Positions 22,724 through 31,993 of a DNA stretch of 64,000 bases are shown one piece after another. Each line of letters begins with the position of its first letter. Within the stretch, counting starts at the first letter, position 1. The position numbers were made by a program, and so were the translations under genes. Where the stretch lies: assembly GCA_018402525.1 (NCBI GenBank), contig JAGYIR010000009.1:62001-126000 (forward strand). The letters run 5' to 3'. The notes beneath the pieces are model-generated. The model was given only the letters and a program-made list of their open reading frames with translations. It ran no database searches and had not been told where the DNA came from. Source of the DNA: Crocinitomicaceae bacterium. GTDB lineage: Bacteria > Bacteroidota > Bacteroidia > Flavobacteriales_D > Crocinitomicaceae.

Positions 22724-24586
22724 ATGAGGTTACTTTTTGTTTTCACATTCATTTTTGCCGTGTTTACCAGTAACGCACAAGGTGTGCAAAGCTTTGGTGG
22801 AACAATCATCGATGAAAAAACTGAGAGAACTGTTGAAAAATTAGAGTTGACCATTGAGCATTTGGAAAGTCAAAAAAAATACAATGCAACGACCAACGAT
22901 GAGGGGGTTTTTACCTTTGACAAAGTTCCAGTTGGTAAATATGAATTAACCATTGTAGATAAAGATTATAATAAGGACGCCTTCAACTTTGAGGTGACTG
23001 AAACGCATATTCCAGATTTAAATTTTGCTGTCAACCTAAAAGTATCTTGGATGATGAACTGGGGCGATGCTTACGGTCAAGAGCACTATTGGTCGCACTT
23101 TATGAGCAAAATTATCCTGTGGATCTATTTCTTGTGCCTAATTTTGGTGCTTTTCTACAGTATACTTCAATTGTCGCTTGCAATTGCATACGTGAAAGAC
23201 AAACGAAATAAAAAAGGAAAGGAGCAAAAGAAACCTGTTTACGACCCAGCAACTACACCAAAAGTCACGGTTCAATTGCCAATGTTCAACGAGTTGTATG
23301 TTGCCGATAGAATCATTGAACAAGTAGCTAAATTTGAATACCCGCTAGATAAATTGCAAATTCAAGTACTTGATGATTCAACAGATGAAACCAAGGATGT
23401 GATTGCGAAGAAAGTCGCTGAAGTTGCAGCGCGTGGAATCAATATTCAACATGTACACAGAACGGATAGAACTGGTTACAAAGCAGGGGCACTCGATGCA
23501 GCAATGGATCAAGTAGAAGGTGATTTCATCGCCATATTTGATGCTGATTTTGTTCCTGACAGTGATTTCCTTATCCGTACAATGCCCTATTTCCAAGATG
23601 AAAATGTTGGTGTTGTTCAAACGCGTTGGGGACACATCAATAAAGAATATTCAATTCTTACCGAATTACAAGCATTTGGATTAAACGGTCACTTCGCTAT
23701 TGAACAAGGTGGTAGAAATGCATCGGGACATTTCATTAATTTTAATGGGACCGGTGGAATTTGGAGAAAAAAATGCATTGAAGATGCTGGTGGATGGGAG
23801 CACGATACATTGACGGAAGATTTAGATTTGAGTTACCGTGCACAGCTCAAAGGATGGCGTTTCCAATATTTGGAGGACGTGATAGCACCTGCAGAATTGC
23901 CAATTACTATGTCGGCATTGAAGAGTCAACAGCACCGTTGGATGAAAGGTGGAGCGGAATGTTTCATCAAAATGCGTAAACGTATGATTCGCTCTAAAGG
24001 CGTGAAACTGGGAGATAGAATTCATGGATTGTCGCACTTGTTCAACTCCTCGGTTTTTATTTTCATTTTGGTGATTTCCTTGTTAAGTCTGCCTATTTTG
24101 CACATCAAGGATAGCTTTTCAGATTTGAACTATGTCATCCAATACGGGGTGATCTTTTTAATCAGTACCGTTTTCTTGATGTACTATTATTGGAACTCTT
24201 ACCGTGATAAAACGGACAACTTATTCAAATCATTCTTCAAATTCACGGGACGTTTCTTTTTATTCTTAATGGTCTCCATGGGATTGGCACTGAATAACAC
24301 AGTCGCAGTGCTAGAAGGATACATGGGGATTAAAAGTTCATTTGTTCGTACACCCAAGTTTAACGTGAATGTGAAAAGCGAATTCAAAGGAAATAAATAC
24401 GACAAGAAGAGCCTTTCTATTTTAAACATAGGAGAAGGTTTGTTGATGTTGCTATTTACATTTACTGCTGTAAATCGCGCTATCTATGGTGATTTAGGAA
24501 TGGTTCCTTTCCACTTGATGTTAGCGTTTGGTTATGGATTGGTGTTCTTCTATTCAATTAAGGAGTTAAAATCTTCTAACGCATAG
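22724..24586 (+). CDS. cellulose-synthase-like glycosyltransferase with N-terminal regulatory beta domain
   Basis: A 620-residue protein. Residues 1-20 look like a signal peptide (MRLLFVFTFIFAVFTSNAQG), about 22-105 form a CarboxypepD_reg-like beta sandwich (GGTIIDEKTERTVEKLELTI ... GVFTFDKVPVGKYELTI), about 130-156 is a membrane helix, and the rest is a processive GT2 domain with DD at 217-218, DAD at 273-275, TED at 364-366 and QQHRW at 402-406, followed by several C-terminal helices. The GT side is of the cellulose synthase/CslA type; the sugar and product are unknown. The start at 22679 would add 15 residues before the signal peptide. It lies 8 bp after the first GT as counted from that upstream ATG. 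Confidence 0.87.
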   Translation: MRLLFVFTFIFAVFTSNAQGVQSFGGTIIDEKTERTVEKLELTIEHLESQKKYNATTNDEGVFTFDKVPVGKYELTIVDKDYNKDAFNFEVTETHIPDLNFAVNLKVSWMMNWGDAYGQEHYWSHFMSKIILWIYFLCLILVLFYSILQLSLAIAYVKDKRNKKGKEQKKPVYDPATTPKVTVQLPMFNELYVADRIIEQVAKFEYPLDKLQIQVLDDSTDETKDVIAKKVAEVAARGINIQHVHRTDRTGYKAGALDAAMDQVEGDFIAIFDADFVPDSDFLIRTMPYFQDENVGVVQTRWGHINKEYSILTELQAFGLNGHFAIEQGGRNASGHFINFNGTGGIWRKKCIEDAGGWEHDTLTEDLDLSYRAQLKGWRFQYLEDVIAPAELPITMSALKSQQHRWMKGGAECFIKMRKRMIRSKGVKLGDRIHGLSHLFNSSVFIFILVISLLSLPILHIKDSFSDLNYVIQYGVIFLISTVFLMYYYWNSYRDKTDNLFKSFFKFTGRFFLFLMVSMGLALNNTVAVLEGYMGIKSSFVRTPKFNVNVKSEFKGNKYDKKSLSILNIGEGLLMLLFTFTAVNRAIYGDLGMVPFHLMLAFGYGLVFFYSIKELKSSNA

Positions 24587-24588
24587 AG

Positions 24589-25929
24589 ATGCTTTGGAAA
24601 TCGTGGAAAATAGCTTCGTTAAGCGTCATCTTCCTCGTTTCCATTTTCGCAGTCAACTGGCAAGTAGATCGTACTGATTTTCTCTTCATCAGTAGTTTTT
24701 ATACACTTGCGTTTGCCGCATACCTGGGCCTGATTGCTCTTCGCAAAGAGATTTCTTTTCAATCTTTTTTATATCTCACCATTGCCGCTCATGTGGCTTC
24801 GATGATTTTCACACCTCATCTCTCCAACGATTTCTTTCGTTTTTTATGGGATGGAGAACTAACGACTCGTGGTATCAATCCATTTGACTTCCGACCTTCT
24901 GAATTGTTTCACCACAAAACGGTACAATCTAGTCAGTACATGCAGGAAATCTACGTTGGCGTTGGGGAAATGTCGCAACAAAACTATTCGTGTTATCCAC
25001 CGTTAAATCAACTTTACTTTTTTCTAGCTACCGTTTTTTCGGATTCAGTTATCATCAATACAATCATCCTCAAAGTACTCATTGTTGGAACAGAAATCAT
25101 AGGTGCGATTTACCTGATGCGTTTGCTGAAACTGTTTTCAATCGATATCAATCGCATGTGGTTGCTATTTCTAAATCCACTGTGGATTATAGAATGTACA
25201 GGAAATGCTCACTTTGAAGGCGTCATGCTATCATTCCTGTTCATCGCGTTGTATTACATCTTTCAATCGAGATTGACCATTGCCAGTGTATTTTATGGAA
25301 TCGCTATTCAAATCAAGTTGATTCCGCTGATGCTCCTCCCTTTTTTCTACCGTTTTCTCGGCTTTAAAAAATCGTTGTTCTTTTATAGCTTGACAATTGC
25401 CATCGCACTAGGAAGTGGATTTATTCAGCTCAATTCAGACAACATAGAGAACTTCCTCGAAAGTCTCCGCTTGTACTTTCAAGTATTCGAATTCAACTCC
25501 TTTGTTCTCTATCACTACCTTCAATTGGGAATGCTCGAAACAGGCTGGAACATGACGCGTTACTACGGTCCCCAACTTTCCAGAATTGCCATCGGAATTA
25601 TTCTCACGCTTGCACTTTACGGTCAAATCGATAATTGGAAAAAACTATTCAAGCGGATGACTTTGGCGTTTTTTGTCTATCTACTTTTGAGTAGTACCAT
25701 CCACCCTTGGTACATCCTACCCCTCCTAACACTCTCAATCTTCACCAATTATCGCTTTGCAATAGTATGGTCGTTTACCGTATTTTTCTCCTACATATTC
25801 TATGCGTACAATGAAAGTGGTGAATTTTGGGTGCGATTTGTCGTGAATATGGAATATGCCCTCGTGATTGGCTATTTTAGCTATGAACTATTTTCTCGAC
25901 GAGCTCGACAACCGTTAACATTGACTTAA
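24589..25929 (+). CDS. GT-C type membrane glycosyltransferase (mannosyltransferase-like)
   Basis: A 446-residue protein with roughly ten or more hydrophobic segments. A first-loop motif LSNDFFRFLWDGELTTRGINPF (acidic residues after the first helices) is typical of polyprenyl-phosphate-sugar dependent GT-C enzymes, together with the FEG and KLIPLMLLPFF segments seen in the GT87/alpha-mannosyltransferase group. It begins two bases after the stop of the cellulose-synthase-like gene, so the three genes are one operon. The donor is probably the lipid-linked sugar made by the first gene product; this is inference from context. Confidence 0.82.
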   Translation: MLWKSWKIASLSVIFLVSIFAVNWQVDRTDFLFISSFYTLAFAAYLGLIALRKEISFQSFLYLTIAAHVASMIFTPHLSNDFFRFLWDGELTTRGINPFDFRPSELFHHKTVQSSQYMQEIYVGVGEMSQQNYSCYPPLNQLYFFLATVFSDSVIINTIILKVLIVGTEIIGAIYLMRLLKLFSIDINRMWLLFLNPLWIIECTGNAHFEGVMLSFLFIALYYIFQSRLTIASVFYGIAIQIKLIPLMLLPFFYRFLGFKKSLFFYSLTIAIALGSGFIQLNSDNIENFLESLRLYFQVFEFNSFVLYHYLQLGMLETGWNMTRYYGPQLSRIAIGIILTLALYGQIDNWKKLFKRMTLAFFVYLLLSSTIHPWYILPLLTLSIFTNYRFAIVWSFTVFFSYIFYAYNESGEFWVRFVVNMEYALVIGYFSYELFSRRARQPLTLT

Positions 25930-25939
25930 TTTTATCTAA

Positions 25940-26170
25940 CTATGGAACTGGGTCATGTCCATGTCCTCCCCATGGGTTGCAGCGAATGATCCGTTTAACA
26001 CCCAAATACAAGCCAACAATTGGACCTCTCTTTTTCAGCGCTTCAATCATGTAGGTTGAACAAGTCGGTGTAAAACGACAAGTTTGCGGGAAAATTGGAC
26101 TTATAATCCATTGATACACCTTGACTAAGACGATAAACGGAAAACTTAAAATACTTCGCAACAACTTCAT
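25940..26170 (-). CDS. yidD: membrane protein insertion efficiency factor YidD
   Basis: A 76-residue protein with the full YidD signature: IRxYQxxISP as KVYQWIISPIFPQTCRFTPTCSTYMIEAL and the C-terminal RIIRCNPWGGHGHDPVP. It helps YidC insert membrane proteins. The start is set at MKLLRS; an upstream ATG (26179) adds three residues. It is convergent with the GT-C gene and divergent from the lytic transglycosylase gene. Confidence 0.95.
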   Translation of the reverse strand: MKLLRSILSFPFIVLVKVYQWIISPIFPQTCRFTPTCSTYMIEALKKRGPIVGLYLGVKRIIRCNPWGGHGHDPVP

Positions 26171-26283
26171 TTCAAGCAAAATTAGGCTTTTTCAACGGTT
26201 GATTGTGTAAGGTATTCCAAAAATTGTAACAAGTTATACCAATAAATCGTTATTTTAGAGAACTCTCTTTAATCAAATAGGAT

Positions 26284-27231
26284 ATGCGTTACATTTTTTT
26301 CATTTTAAGCTTCGTTGGATTCAACGCAATTGGTCAACCTTCTGATTCGTGGGATGAGGAGAAGATTGAGGTCAAAAAAGGGAGCAATTTGGCGACGATT
26401 TTAAGCGCCAATGCTATTCTTTCTGAAGGTTGGAACGAGCTTGCTCAACCTATTTTCTGGAAGCAAATCATGCAACTTTCTCCCGATTCGTGTTTGATTA
26501 ATATTGCAGAATCTAGAGTAATTGTTGCTAAAATGAGCCTTGCCGATTGGAACGGTCAATCCGATGATCAAAAAAATAACTACCGTGACAGTATCCGTCA
26601 GCTCTATGAATTGAGCGAAGATGCACGTATTTTTGTGACTTCTGGAAAGAATGATTTTTACAAGTTCGATGCCGTTTATCCAAGTTTATCTGAAGGAGTT
26701 GAGGCGTTTGAAGCATACGGAGTTGATCCATGGTATGCACAAGCGATTTTGCTGATCGAAAGTCCGGGACAATTGAAAAAATCGCGCGCTGGCGCATACG
26801 GTCCATTCCAATTGATGCCAGCTGTTGCACGAGCGCAAGGATTAACCGTCTCGAAATACTCTGACGAACGAGAAGACTTTCAGCGAAGTGCCTACGGCGC
26901 ATCTCGATTATTGTCACGGGTATGTATTCCTGAAGCAAAGCGAATATTAGATACCCATGGATTATCTTACAAAGAGGATGACATTTGGTTCCGACTTTTT
27001 GTGCTGCACGTTTACCATGCAGGAGCTGGAAATGTAGCGGCAGTTGTCTCTAAAATTGCCCCGACTGAAGGAAGTAAAGAACTTATCCAATCCATGTGGC
27101 AAACAACAGCAGCAAGTTTTGGCAACAACTCTCAAAACTACTCGCAGTTAGCACTTGCTTCTCAGCTTATTTTACATGAAAAAGTACATGTTGAATCTGA
27201 CTACATTTTGGATTGCCGCAATTCAAATTGA
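26284..27231 (+). CDS. lytic transglycosylase (SLT domain)
   Basis: A 315-residue protein with a signal peptide (ending AIGQ near residue 18). The SLT domain spans about residues 145-260: the catalytic glutamate is in AILLIESPGQ (near residue 158), followed by GAYGPFQLMPAVA and a later YHAGAGNV motif. It would cleave the beta-1,4 link between MurNAc and GlcNAc in the periplasm with formation of 1,6-anhydroMurNAc. It is convergent with msrB, with a 4-bp gap. Confidence 0.85.
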   Translation: MRYIFFILSFVGFNAIGQPSDSWDEEKIEVKKGSNLATILSANAILSEGWNELAQPIFWKQIMQLSPDSCLINIAESRVIVAKMSLADWNGQSDDQKNNYRDSIRQLYELSEDARIFVTSGKNDFYKFDAVYPSLSEGVEAFEAYGVDPWYAQAILLIESPGQLKKSRAGAYGPFQLMPAVARAQGLTVSKYSDEREDFQRSAYGASRLLSRVCIPEAKRILDTHGLSYKEDDIWFRLFVLHVYHAGAGNVAAVVSKIAPTEGSKELIQSMWQTTAASFGNNSQNYSQLALASQLILHEKVHVESDYILDCRNSN

Positions 27232-27235
27232 AGCG

Positions 27236-27604
27236 CTATTCAGCAATAAATTTCATTGAGATTGAATTCACGCAATGGCGCGTATTCTTTTGGGTAAATT
27301 GCTCACCAACGAATACATGTCCAAGGTGACCGTCACAGTTGGCGCACACAATTTCTGTTCTTCTACCATCGGCATCCACATATCGCTTAACCGCATCCTC
27401 GATCTCATCGTCAAATGAGGGCCAACCGCAACCCGAATGAAACTTTGATTCAGAGCTATACAACGGTGCTTCACACTGCCGACAAATGTACGTGCCTTTC
27501 ACAAAATGATCCGTGTACTCACCAACAAACGGAGCCTCTGTTCCTTTTCGGATGATTACGCGCTCTTCCTCACTCGATAATGCATTCAGTTTTGAGTCGC
27601 CCAT
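27236..27604 (-). CDS. msrB: peptide-methionine (R)-S-oxide reductase
   Basis: A 122-residue protein of the MsrB family, which reduces methionine-R-sulfoxide in damaged proteins. Two CxxC pairs that bind zinc (CRQC and CANC), the GCGWPSFDD motif and the catalytic cysteine in [11 protein letters not shown] are all present. No signal peptide is visible, so it is cytoplasmic. It begins two bases after the stop of the DUF4836 gene and is probably co-transcribed with it. Confidence 0.96.
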   Translation of the reverse strand: MGDSKLNALSSEEERVIIRKGTEAPFVGEYTDHFVKGTYICRQCEAPLYSSESKFHSGCGWPSFDDEIEDAVKRYVDADGRRTEIVCANCDGHLGHVFVGEQFTQKNTRHCVNSISMKFIAE

Positions 27605-27606
27605 TT

Positions 27607-29064
27607 TTAGATTGCCATGTTGTTAATTTCAGTCTCTAATTCATCGACCAAAACTTCCATTGCCTGTTTTAAGATATTTTCTTTTCCTTCTTTCGCTTTG
27701 ATGTAAATTCTTCCACCATCGTTATTGTATTCAAATGTGATATACTGAATGACACGAATTACATTCGCTTCACCTTCCAAATCTAAATCATCGAAATTGA
27801 CCCCGTCCAAGTTTAGAAAAGCATTAACCCCTGATTTTGCAAAATTCTCACATCCCTTTGGTAACTTCAAACCGCCTTGTTTAGAAACATTTACGGAGTT
27901 ACTGAACATGCTTAAGCCATCATTGTCCAAGAGTACTTCATCCATTCCAAAAGACATCATTTCCTTGGCCATTTCACCGATATCTCTTCCTTTCGGTTGC
28001 AATCCTAAAAACAGGTTAAAGTCAGGAACCATAGCACCGTTTCCTCCTAAGTCTCCCAGCATGACAACACCCAATTTTCCTGAAAATATTTTTGACATGT
28101 CGGAGCCAGTCGTTGCCAGTGCAAACTGTGCTGTACCTCCCATTGATCGCGCCAACTCACTAATGGCTTCTGGTGAATATTCATCTACCAACGCCTGCAA
28201 TTTTACCATATCGATGTTCATCGAAAAGCCAGCGCGGGCATTTCCTTTGCCAAGTTTAGCAATCAACGGTGCTCCTTGATCTGAATTAAAAAACATTTTC
28301 TGCTTGAGCTGATCCGAAAAAATGTTTTTCGTTTCAATGATAGCTGCGCCATTCTCAAACTTCACAACGGTTTGTATGTAAGAATCTTTTACCAATTCCT
28401 TTAAGCTCTTTTGTTTCTCAGCACTCAAGTTGGATAAATCTGTATTCGATGTATTGTACAATGAAGCCACGTTCATTCCAAAAACCAAATCACCCGTTTC
28501 AGCTAAAATTTCATCCGTGGCTCCCCCAGTTAAATCACTTTCAGCTTTTTCGAATACGCTAACTAATAAAGATTCTGCTTCGTAATCTGCCCTTTGAACG
28601 ACAACAATCGCAATCTTGCCTTTAATACCAATCGCAAAATCACCATCTTCGCTGTAGTGTAAATCTCCCTTTTGATTAATATCAAAACCCCTTCCTGTCA
28701 TTTCAGCAATAAACTTATCTTGGTCATGCAAAGTAATAAATGCATAGGTGGCAGCCGGATTACCGTCGCTATCAATAGGTCCTTCAATAGCGTAATACAC
28801 TGGCGACTTGAAATCAATCACTTTTTCAAGCGTAGTAAATTCAGAACTCAATAGCTTACCAAGCTTCGGTACATTGGCGTAATCACTTTTTGTGAGAATT
28901 CCTTTCAAATCAGTATTTCCAAAAGCAACAATATTCTCAGTCGCACCTATAAAAGCAGATGCAGCATCCTTTGCTGTACCAGAATTTGATTTTCCGCAAG
29001 CACTGAGCAGGATGATAAATAGTCCCGTGAAAACTATTTTTTGGAGGAAGTTGACGTTTTTCAT
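27607..29064 (-). CDS. DUF4836 family lipoprotein
   Basis: A 485-residue protein with a signal peptide and lipobox (LLSACG) near residue 19. The body ([34 protein letters not shown]-like repeats at the end) matches DUF4836, a Bacteroidota family of unknown function that contains repeated domains of beta-rich type. A promoter box TAATTTTG lies 27 bases before the ATG at 29064, favouring it over an upstream in-frame ATG at 29112. It is the first gene of a two-gene unit with msrB. Confidence 0.8.
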   Translation of the reverse strand: MKNVNFLQKIVFTGLFIILLSACGKSNSGTAKDAASAFIGATENIVAFGNTDLKGILTKSDYANVPKLGKLLSSEFTTLEKVIDFKSPVYYAIEGPIDSDGNPAATYAFITLHDQDKFIAEMTGRGFDINQKGDLHYSEDGDFAIGIKGKIAIVVVQRADYEAESLLVSVFEKAESDLTGGATDEILAETGDLVFGMNVASLYNTSNTDLSNLSAEKQKSLKELVKDSYIQTVVKFENGAAIIETKNIFSDQLKQKMFFNSDQGAPLIAKLGKGNARAGFSMNIDMVKLQALVDEYSPEAISELARSMGGTAQFALATTGSDMSKIFSGKLGVVMLGDLGGNGAMVPDFNLFLGLQPKGRDIGEMAKEMMSFGMDEVLLDNDGLSMFSNSVNVSKQGGLKLPKGCENFAKSGVNAFLNLDGVNFDDLDLEGEANVIRVIQYITFEYNNDGGRIYIKAKEGKENILKQAMEVLVDELETEINNMAI

Positions 29065-29091
29065 TGTGGTAAATTGGTTTTTATAACTGTT

Positions 29092-29099
29092 CAAAATTA
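29092..29099 (-). promoter_or_regulatory. promoter -7 box (TAATTTTG on the minus strand)
   Basis: An exact TAnnTTTG match upstream of the DUF4836 gene, between the start used here and the farther ATG. Confidence 0.5.
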
Positions 29100-29138
29100 A
29101 CGATAAAATCATTGCATTTATTATGCCAAATCTTTTTT

Positions 29139-29732
29139 ATGAATTCCTACATTTGCAATGTGCATACAGTAGAACCATATTATCATTGGAGAAATTTATA
29201 CATCGCTTCTGACGATGAAGCTTCGCCGTTTTTCGGTAGAGAATACAGCGAGTTTGAATTTGAAAATCGCGTGTATAACTTCTACATTCACCCGCAATGG
29301 GATACCATCGGTTCTTCTACCCTATTCATTAAAATTATCTATGTCGACTACGATACAGGTTGCGCCATTATTGAAATGATGGGAGAATGGAACGATGCCA
29401 TTGAAAACGACATCATGACCTTCAAGCGCGATGTCGTTGACGACCTAATTAAACTCGGCATTTCCAAATTTGTACTCATAGGTGAGAATGTTTTAAATTT
29501 TCATGCGTCAGACGATTGTTATTACGAAGAATGGATTGACGATATCGATGAAGGCTGGGTCGCGATGGTCAATTTTCATGAGCATGTTTCTGCTGAAATG
29601 AAAGAAGTTGGAATCGATCACTACTTTGTCCTTGGTGGTGAAATGGACATGCTGGATTGGCGTACCTATTTACCTCATCAATTGATTGAGAAAGTAACAG
29701 AAATCGTTGAAGTGCGATTAGGTATTGCTTAA
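29139..29732 (+). CDS. conserved-looking cytoplasmic protein, unknown function
   Basis: A 197-residue acidic protein (MNSYICNVHTVEPYYHWRNLYIASDDE...) with no signal peptide or membrane segment. Aromatic-rich stretches such as YYHWRNLYIASDDEASPFFG and CYYEEWIDDIDEGWVAMVNF look like a compact globular domain. I do not recognise the family. The ATG at 29139 is preferred over the TTG at 29112. It is convergent with the T9SS gene, with a 4-bp stop overlap. Confidence 0.65.
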   Translation: MNSYICNVHTVEPYYHWRNLYIASDDEASPFFGREYSEFEFENRVYNFYIHPQWDTIGSSTLFIKIIYVDYDTGCAIIEMMGEWNDAIENDIMTFKRDVVDDLIKLGISKFVLIGENVLNFHASDDCYYEEWIDDIDEGWVAMVNFHEHVSAEMKEVGIDHYFVLGGEMDMLDWRTYLPHQLIEKVTEIVEVRLGIA

Positions 29733-30607
29733 TCGACTCTGAATTTAGTTGACATCGGTTTATTTCCTACAAAAAATTGCAGAACATACATTCCCTTCCT
29801 TAAGTTTTCTGAAAGTTGAATTTTTGTCTTGTTTGATCCAATTTCTGAGGTCCCCATTGATGAAGCAAAAACCTGTTTCCCTGATAAATCAACAATTTTC
29901 GTGTACATCGATTCAACAGACAAGGAATTGAATTCAATATGAATTGTTTGTGATTCTCCGTGATATGAAGCTTTGAATTGGTTTACATCTAACACGTCAA
30001 CATCGCTACTCAAAACACTATAAATGACATGTTGCGACAGAAAGATGGCATCACCTGACGCAGTACCGTTCCCGTTCGCAATGTTGGATGCCACATAAAA
30101 AGTGACCTGCCCAGCTTCGATAGCCGGTGCTTGCCATTCCCAATCCCACGATACATTACCTGCATTCGAACTCGCTGATTTGTGCGTGGCGTAGTCGCGA
30201 CCTAAAGACGAAACGATTTGCGTTCCGACTGATCCAGACGTGAGAAAAGTACCAGCCATTTCATTGTTATTATTATCTAATACGGTAGCTTGGAATCCCT
30301 CTTTTACGTTTTCATCAACAAGCACTAGCGATACCGTGTAAATTTCGCCGGGAATATAACCAGACACCTCAATACCACCATCATATACTGTCAGAATATT
30401 TTGATTCGTTCCATCATTTATTCCTCCGGCGTGACATTCCGTACAGCTGAAAGCACCTTCGCCAGGAGCGCCTGTTTTACCCGCAGGAGCGCCTGAAGAA
30501 TAGAGGACGCCTGCGTTATATGATTCCAATTTTCCATGTGCAGATTGAATGGAAAACATCACATAAGCACCAATACAAAATAAAAAAATCACCAAATATT
30601 TCATCAC
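29729..30607 (-). CDS. choice-of-anchor V (reelin-like) T9SS protein with CXXCH motif
   Basis: A 292-residue secreted protein. After an N-terminal hydrophobic segment it has the family motif SGAPAGKTGAPGEGAFSCTECHAGG, in which CTECH (about residues 55-59) is a CXXCH heme-attachment motif, then a reelin-like beta-sandwich (SGYIPGEIYTVSLVLVD) and a C-terminal domain resembling a T9SS sorting signal (VDLSGKQVFASS...GMYVLQFFVGNK). It is last in a five-gene operon with a second heme-type protein. Whether heme is actually bound is not known. Confidence 0.82.
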   Translation of the reverse strand: MMKYLVIFLFCIGAYVMFSIQSAHGKLESYNAGVLYSSGAPAGKTGAPGEGAFSCTECHAGGINDGTNQNILTVYDGGIEVSGYIPGEIYTVSLVLVDENVKEGFQATVLDNNNNEMAGTFLTSGSVGTQIVSSLGRDYATHKSASSNAGNVSWDWEWQAPAIEAGQVTFYVASNIANGNGTASGDAIFLSQHVIYSVLSSDVDVLDVNQFKASYHGESQTIHIEFNSLSVESMYTKIVDLSGKQVFASSMGTSEIGSNKTKIQLSENLRKGMYVLQFFVGNKPMSTKFRVD

Positions 30608-30609
30608 TT

Positions 30610-30957
30610 CTAATTGTTAGGTTTTCCGCTGTTTTTCCAGCAAATAAATTTAACGATCAGCGAATCGGCAAGCTTCGGCTCCCCAAGAGGCATTGGCGCA
30701 ACTCCTGAATCGTGATTAATGGCTGCTAAAATTACATCCGCATGTTCACTTACGCTTTCATAAGTGGTAAAATTGTAACCTCCCTCCCCGGTTGCGTCAT
30801 GACATCCACTAACTGTGCAATTCATTTCAATCAAAGGTTGGATCTCCTGTGCAAATGAAATTTCTTCGAAGCAGATTACTTCAGGTGCTTTTTCCTTTTT
30901 GCAAGAAAGCACAAAAATTGATAAAACTACTATACCTAAAATGATTATTCTCATCAT
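30610..30957 (-). CDS. small lipoprotein with CX4CH motif (cytochrome-like)
   Basis: A 115-residue protein with a signal peptide and lipobox (VLSCKKEK, Cys near residue 19). The segment IQPLIEMNCTVSGCHDAT contains C-x4-C-H, a heme-binding variant found in some c-type cytochrome domains of Bacteroidota and Planctomycetes. The position relative to following residues (GGYNFTTYESVSEHAD, PMPLGEPKLADSLI) fits that family, in which a distal Met is the second ligand. The ATG overlaps the upstream gene's stop, which sets the start. It is fourth in the operon and next to a CXXCH T9SS protein. Confidence 0.75.
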   Translation of the reverse strand: MMRIIILGIVVLSIFVLSCKKEKAPEVICFEEISFAQEIQPLIEMNCTVSGCHDATGEGGYNFTTYESVSEHADVILAAINHDSGVAPMPLGEPKLADSLIVKFICWKNSGKPNN

Positions 30958-31349
30958 GATCTTATAAAAAGTGGTTGAATGGTGTACCACACAATTGCAG
31001 GAAAAAAATGCATTGGTACCACGAGCCCTGGAAACATTTCTGGAAACTCAAGCTCGAGCGGAAGTGTCACTGCAAAAGGGAATATAATCGTGGCAAAAGA
31101 AATTAGCGTAAATAGGAAGTTGAAAATAATTCTTCCATTTGATTTGAAGATTTTATCCAACAACCAGAAACCAATTCCAGCTAGAACGCAAACGAAAATA
31201 CATGCTCCAAAATACATGGGTATTGTAACAACTGATGAGAAATCAAGCATTCCCGCATTTGCCCATGAAAAAACTTCTGCGTAAACCGTGCAAGCCACAC
31301 CAGATAAAATTCCAGCCGTTATACCTAAAAAAAGTGTTTTCTTAAACAT
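30954..31349 (-). CDS. small integral membrane protein, unknown function
   Basis: A 131-residue protein with four hydrophobic segments (near residues 4-24, 40-62, 73-97, 105-125). No family is recognised. It overlaps the CX4CH lipoprotein gene by four bases and lies three bases from the YceI gene, inside an apparent five-gene operon, so it may be an inner-membrane partner of the heme proteins; this is inference from context. Confidence 0.7.
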   Translation of the reverse strand: MFKKTLFLGITAGILSGVACTVYAEVFSWANAGMLDFSSVVTIPMYFGACIFVCVLAGIGFWLLDKIFKSNGRIIFNFLFTLISFATIIFPFAVTLPLELEFPEMFPGLVVPMHFFPAIVWYTIQPLFIRS

Positions 31350-31352
31350 ATG

Positions 31353-31889
31353 CTACTTTTTTGACAATGGAATTGAATAGGTAATTTTTAACTTCTCTGG
31401 GACGGCACCACCAGGTTTACCGATCTTGTAATGTGTTCGTTCCACCCAAAAAACTCCAGTTAATTTTAATCCATCTCCAGAACTTTTAATCTCTGCTGGA
31501 ATTTTTCGAAAACGCTCCACACCTTTCATGTTCAGTTTTCCGTGGATGTAGTATCCCTTCTCAATCTTCTCTACCTTACTGGACTTAAATTTAATAGTTG
31601 GGTGATTTGGCTGATCAAACCATTCAGCGGTCATTGCTTTCTTATTCTTCATTCCGTTGCCCGTGCTAATTGAAGAAACATCAATGGTGAAGTTAAATTG
31701 AGAATTTTCAAGATCAGACTCATCGAATTTTACATTTCCTGTCAATTTCTGAAAAATTCCGGATGGATCTTTACTGTCAAATGCAATAGAAAATCCTTCT
31801 GTTACCTTATAATCGGTTGTCGATATAGCCATCGTTGCTGATGTCAACAAAATCAACGCGGCTAAAAATGGGTAGATTAATTTTTTCAT
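31353..31889 (-). CDS. YceI family protein (lipocalin-like, isoprenoid-binding)
   Basis: A 178-residue periplasmic protein with a signal peptide, followed by the YceI domain (DPSGIFQKLTGNVKFDESDLENSQFNFTIDVSSIS; MTAEWFDQPNHPTIKF; GKLNMKGVERFRKIPAEI). YceI domains bind isoprenoid quinones or similar hydrophobic ligands in a lipocalin-like barrel. It is second in the operon after DUF5777 and ahead of two heme-type proteins, consistent with electron transfer, but that role is not shown. Confidence 0.9.
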   Translation of the reverse strand: MKKLIYPFLAALILLTSATMAISTTDYKVTEGFSIAFDSKDPSGIFQKLTGNVKFDESDLENSQFNFTIDVSSISTGNGMKNKKAMTAEWFDQPNHPTIKFKSSKVEKIEKGYYIHGKLNMKGVERFRKIPAEIKSSGDGLKLTGVFWVERTHYKIGKPGGAVPEKLKITYSIPLSKK

Positions 31890-31993
31890 TCTGTTTTTTT
31901 TATCGTTAGTTCAAAACTTACGCCTTTCTATTAATTACTAACGTAAAAATTTTGTTTTCGCTTGGTCAAATTTGAAAAAAAATGATCTTTTCA

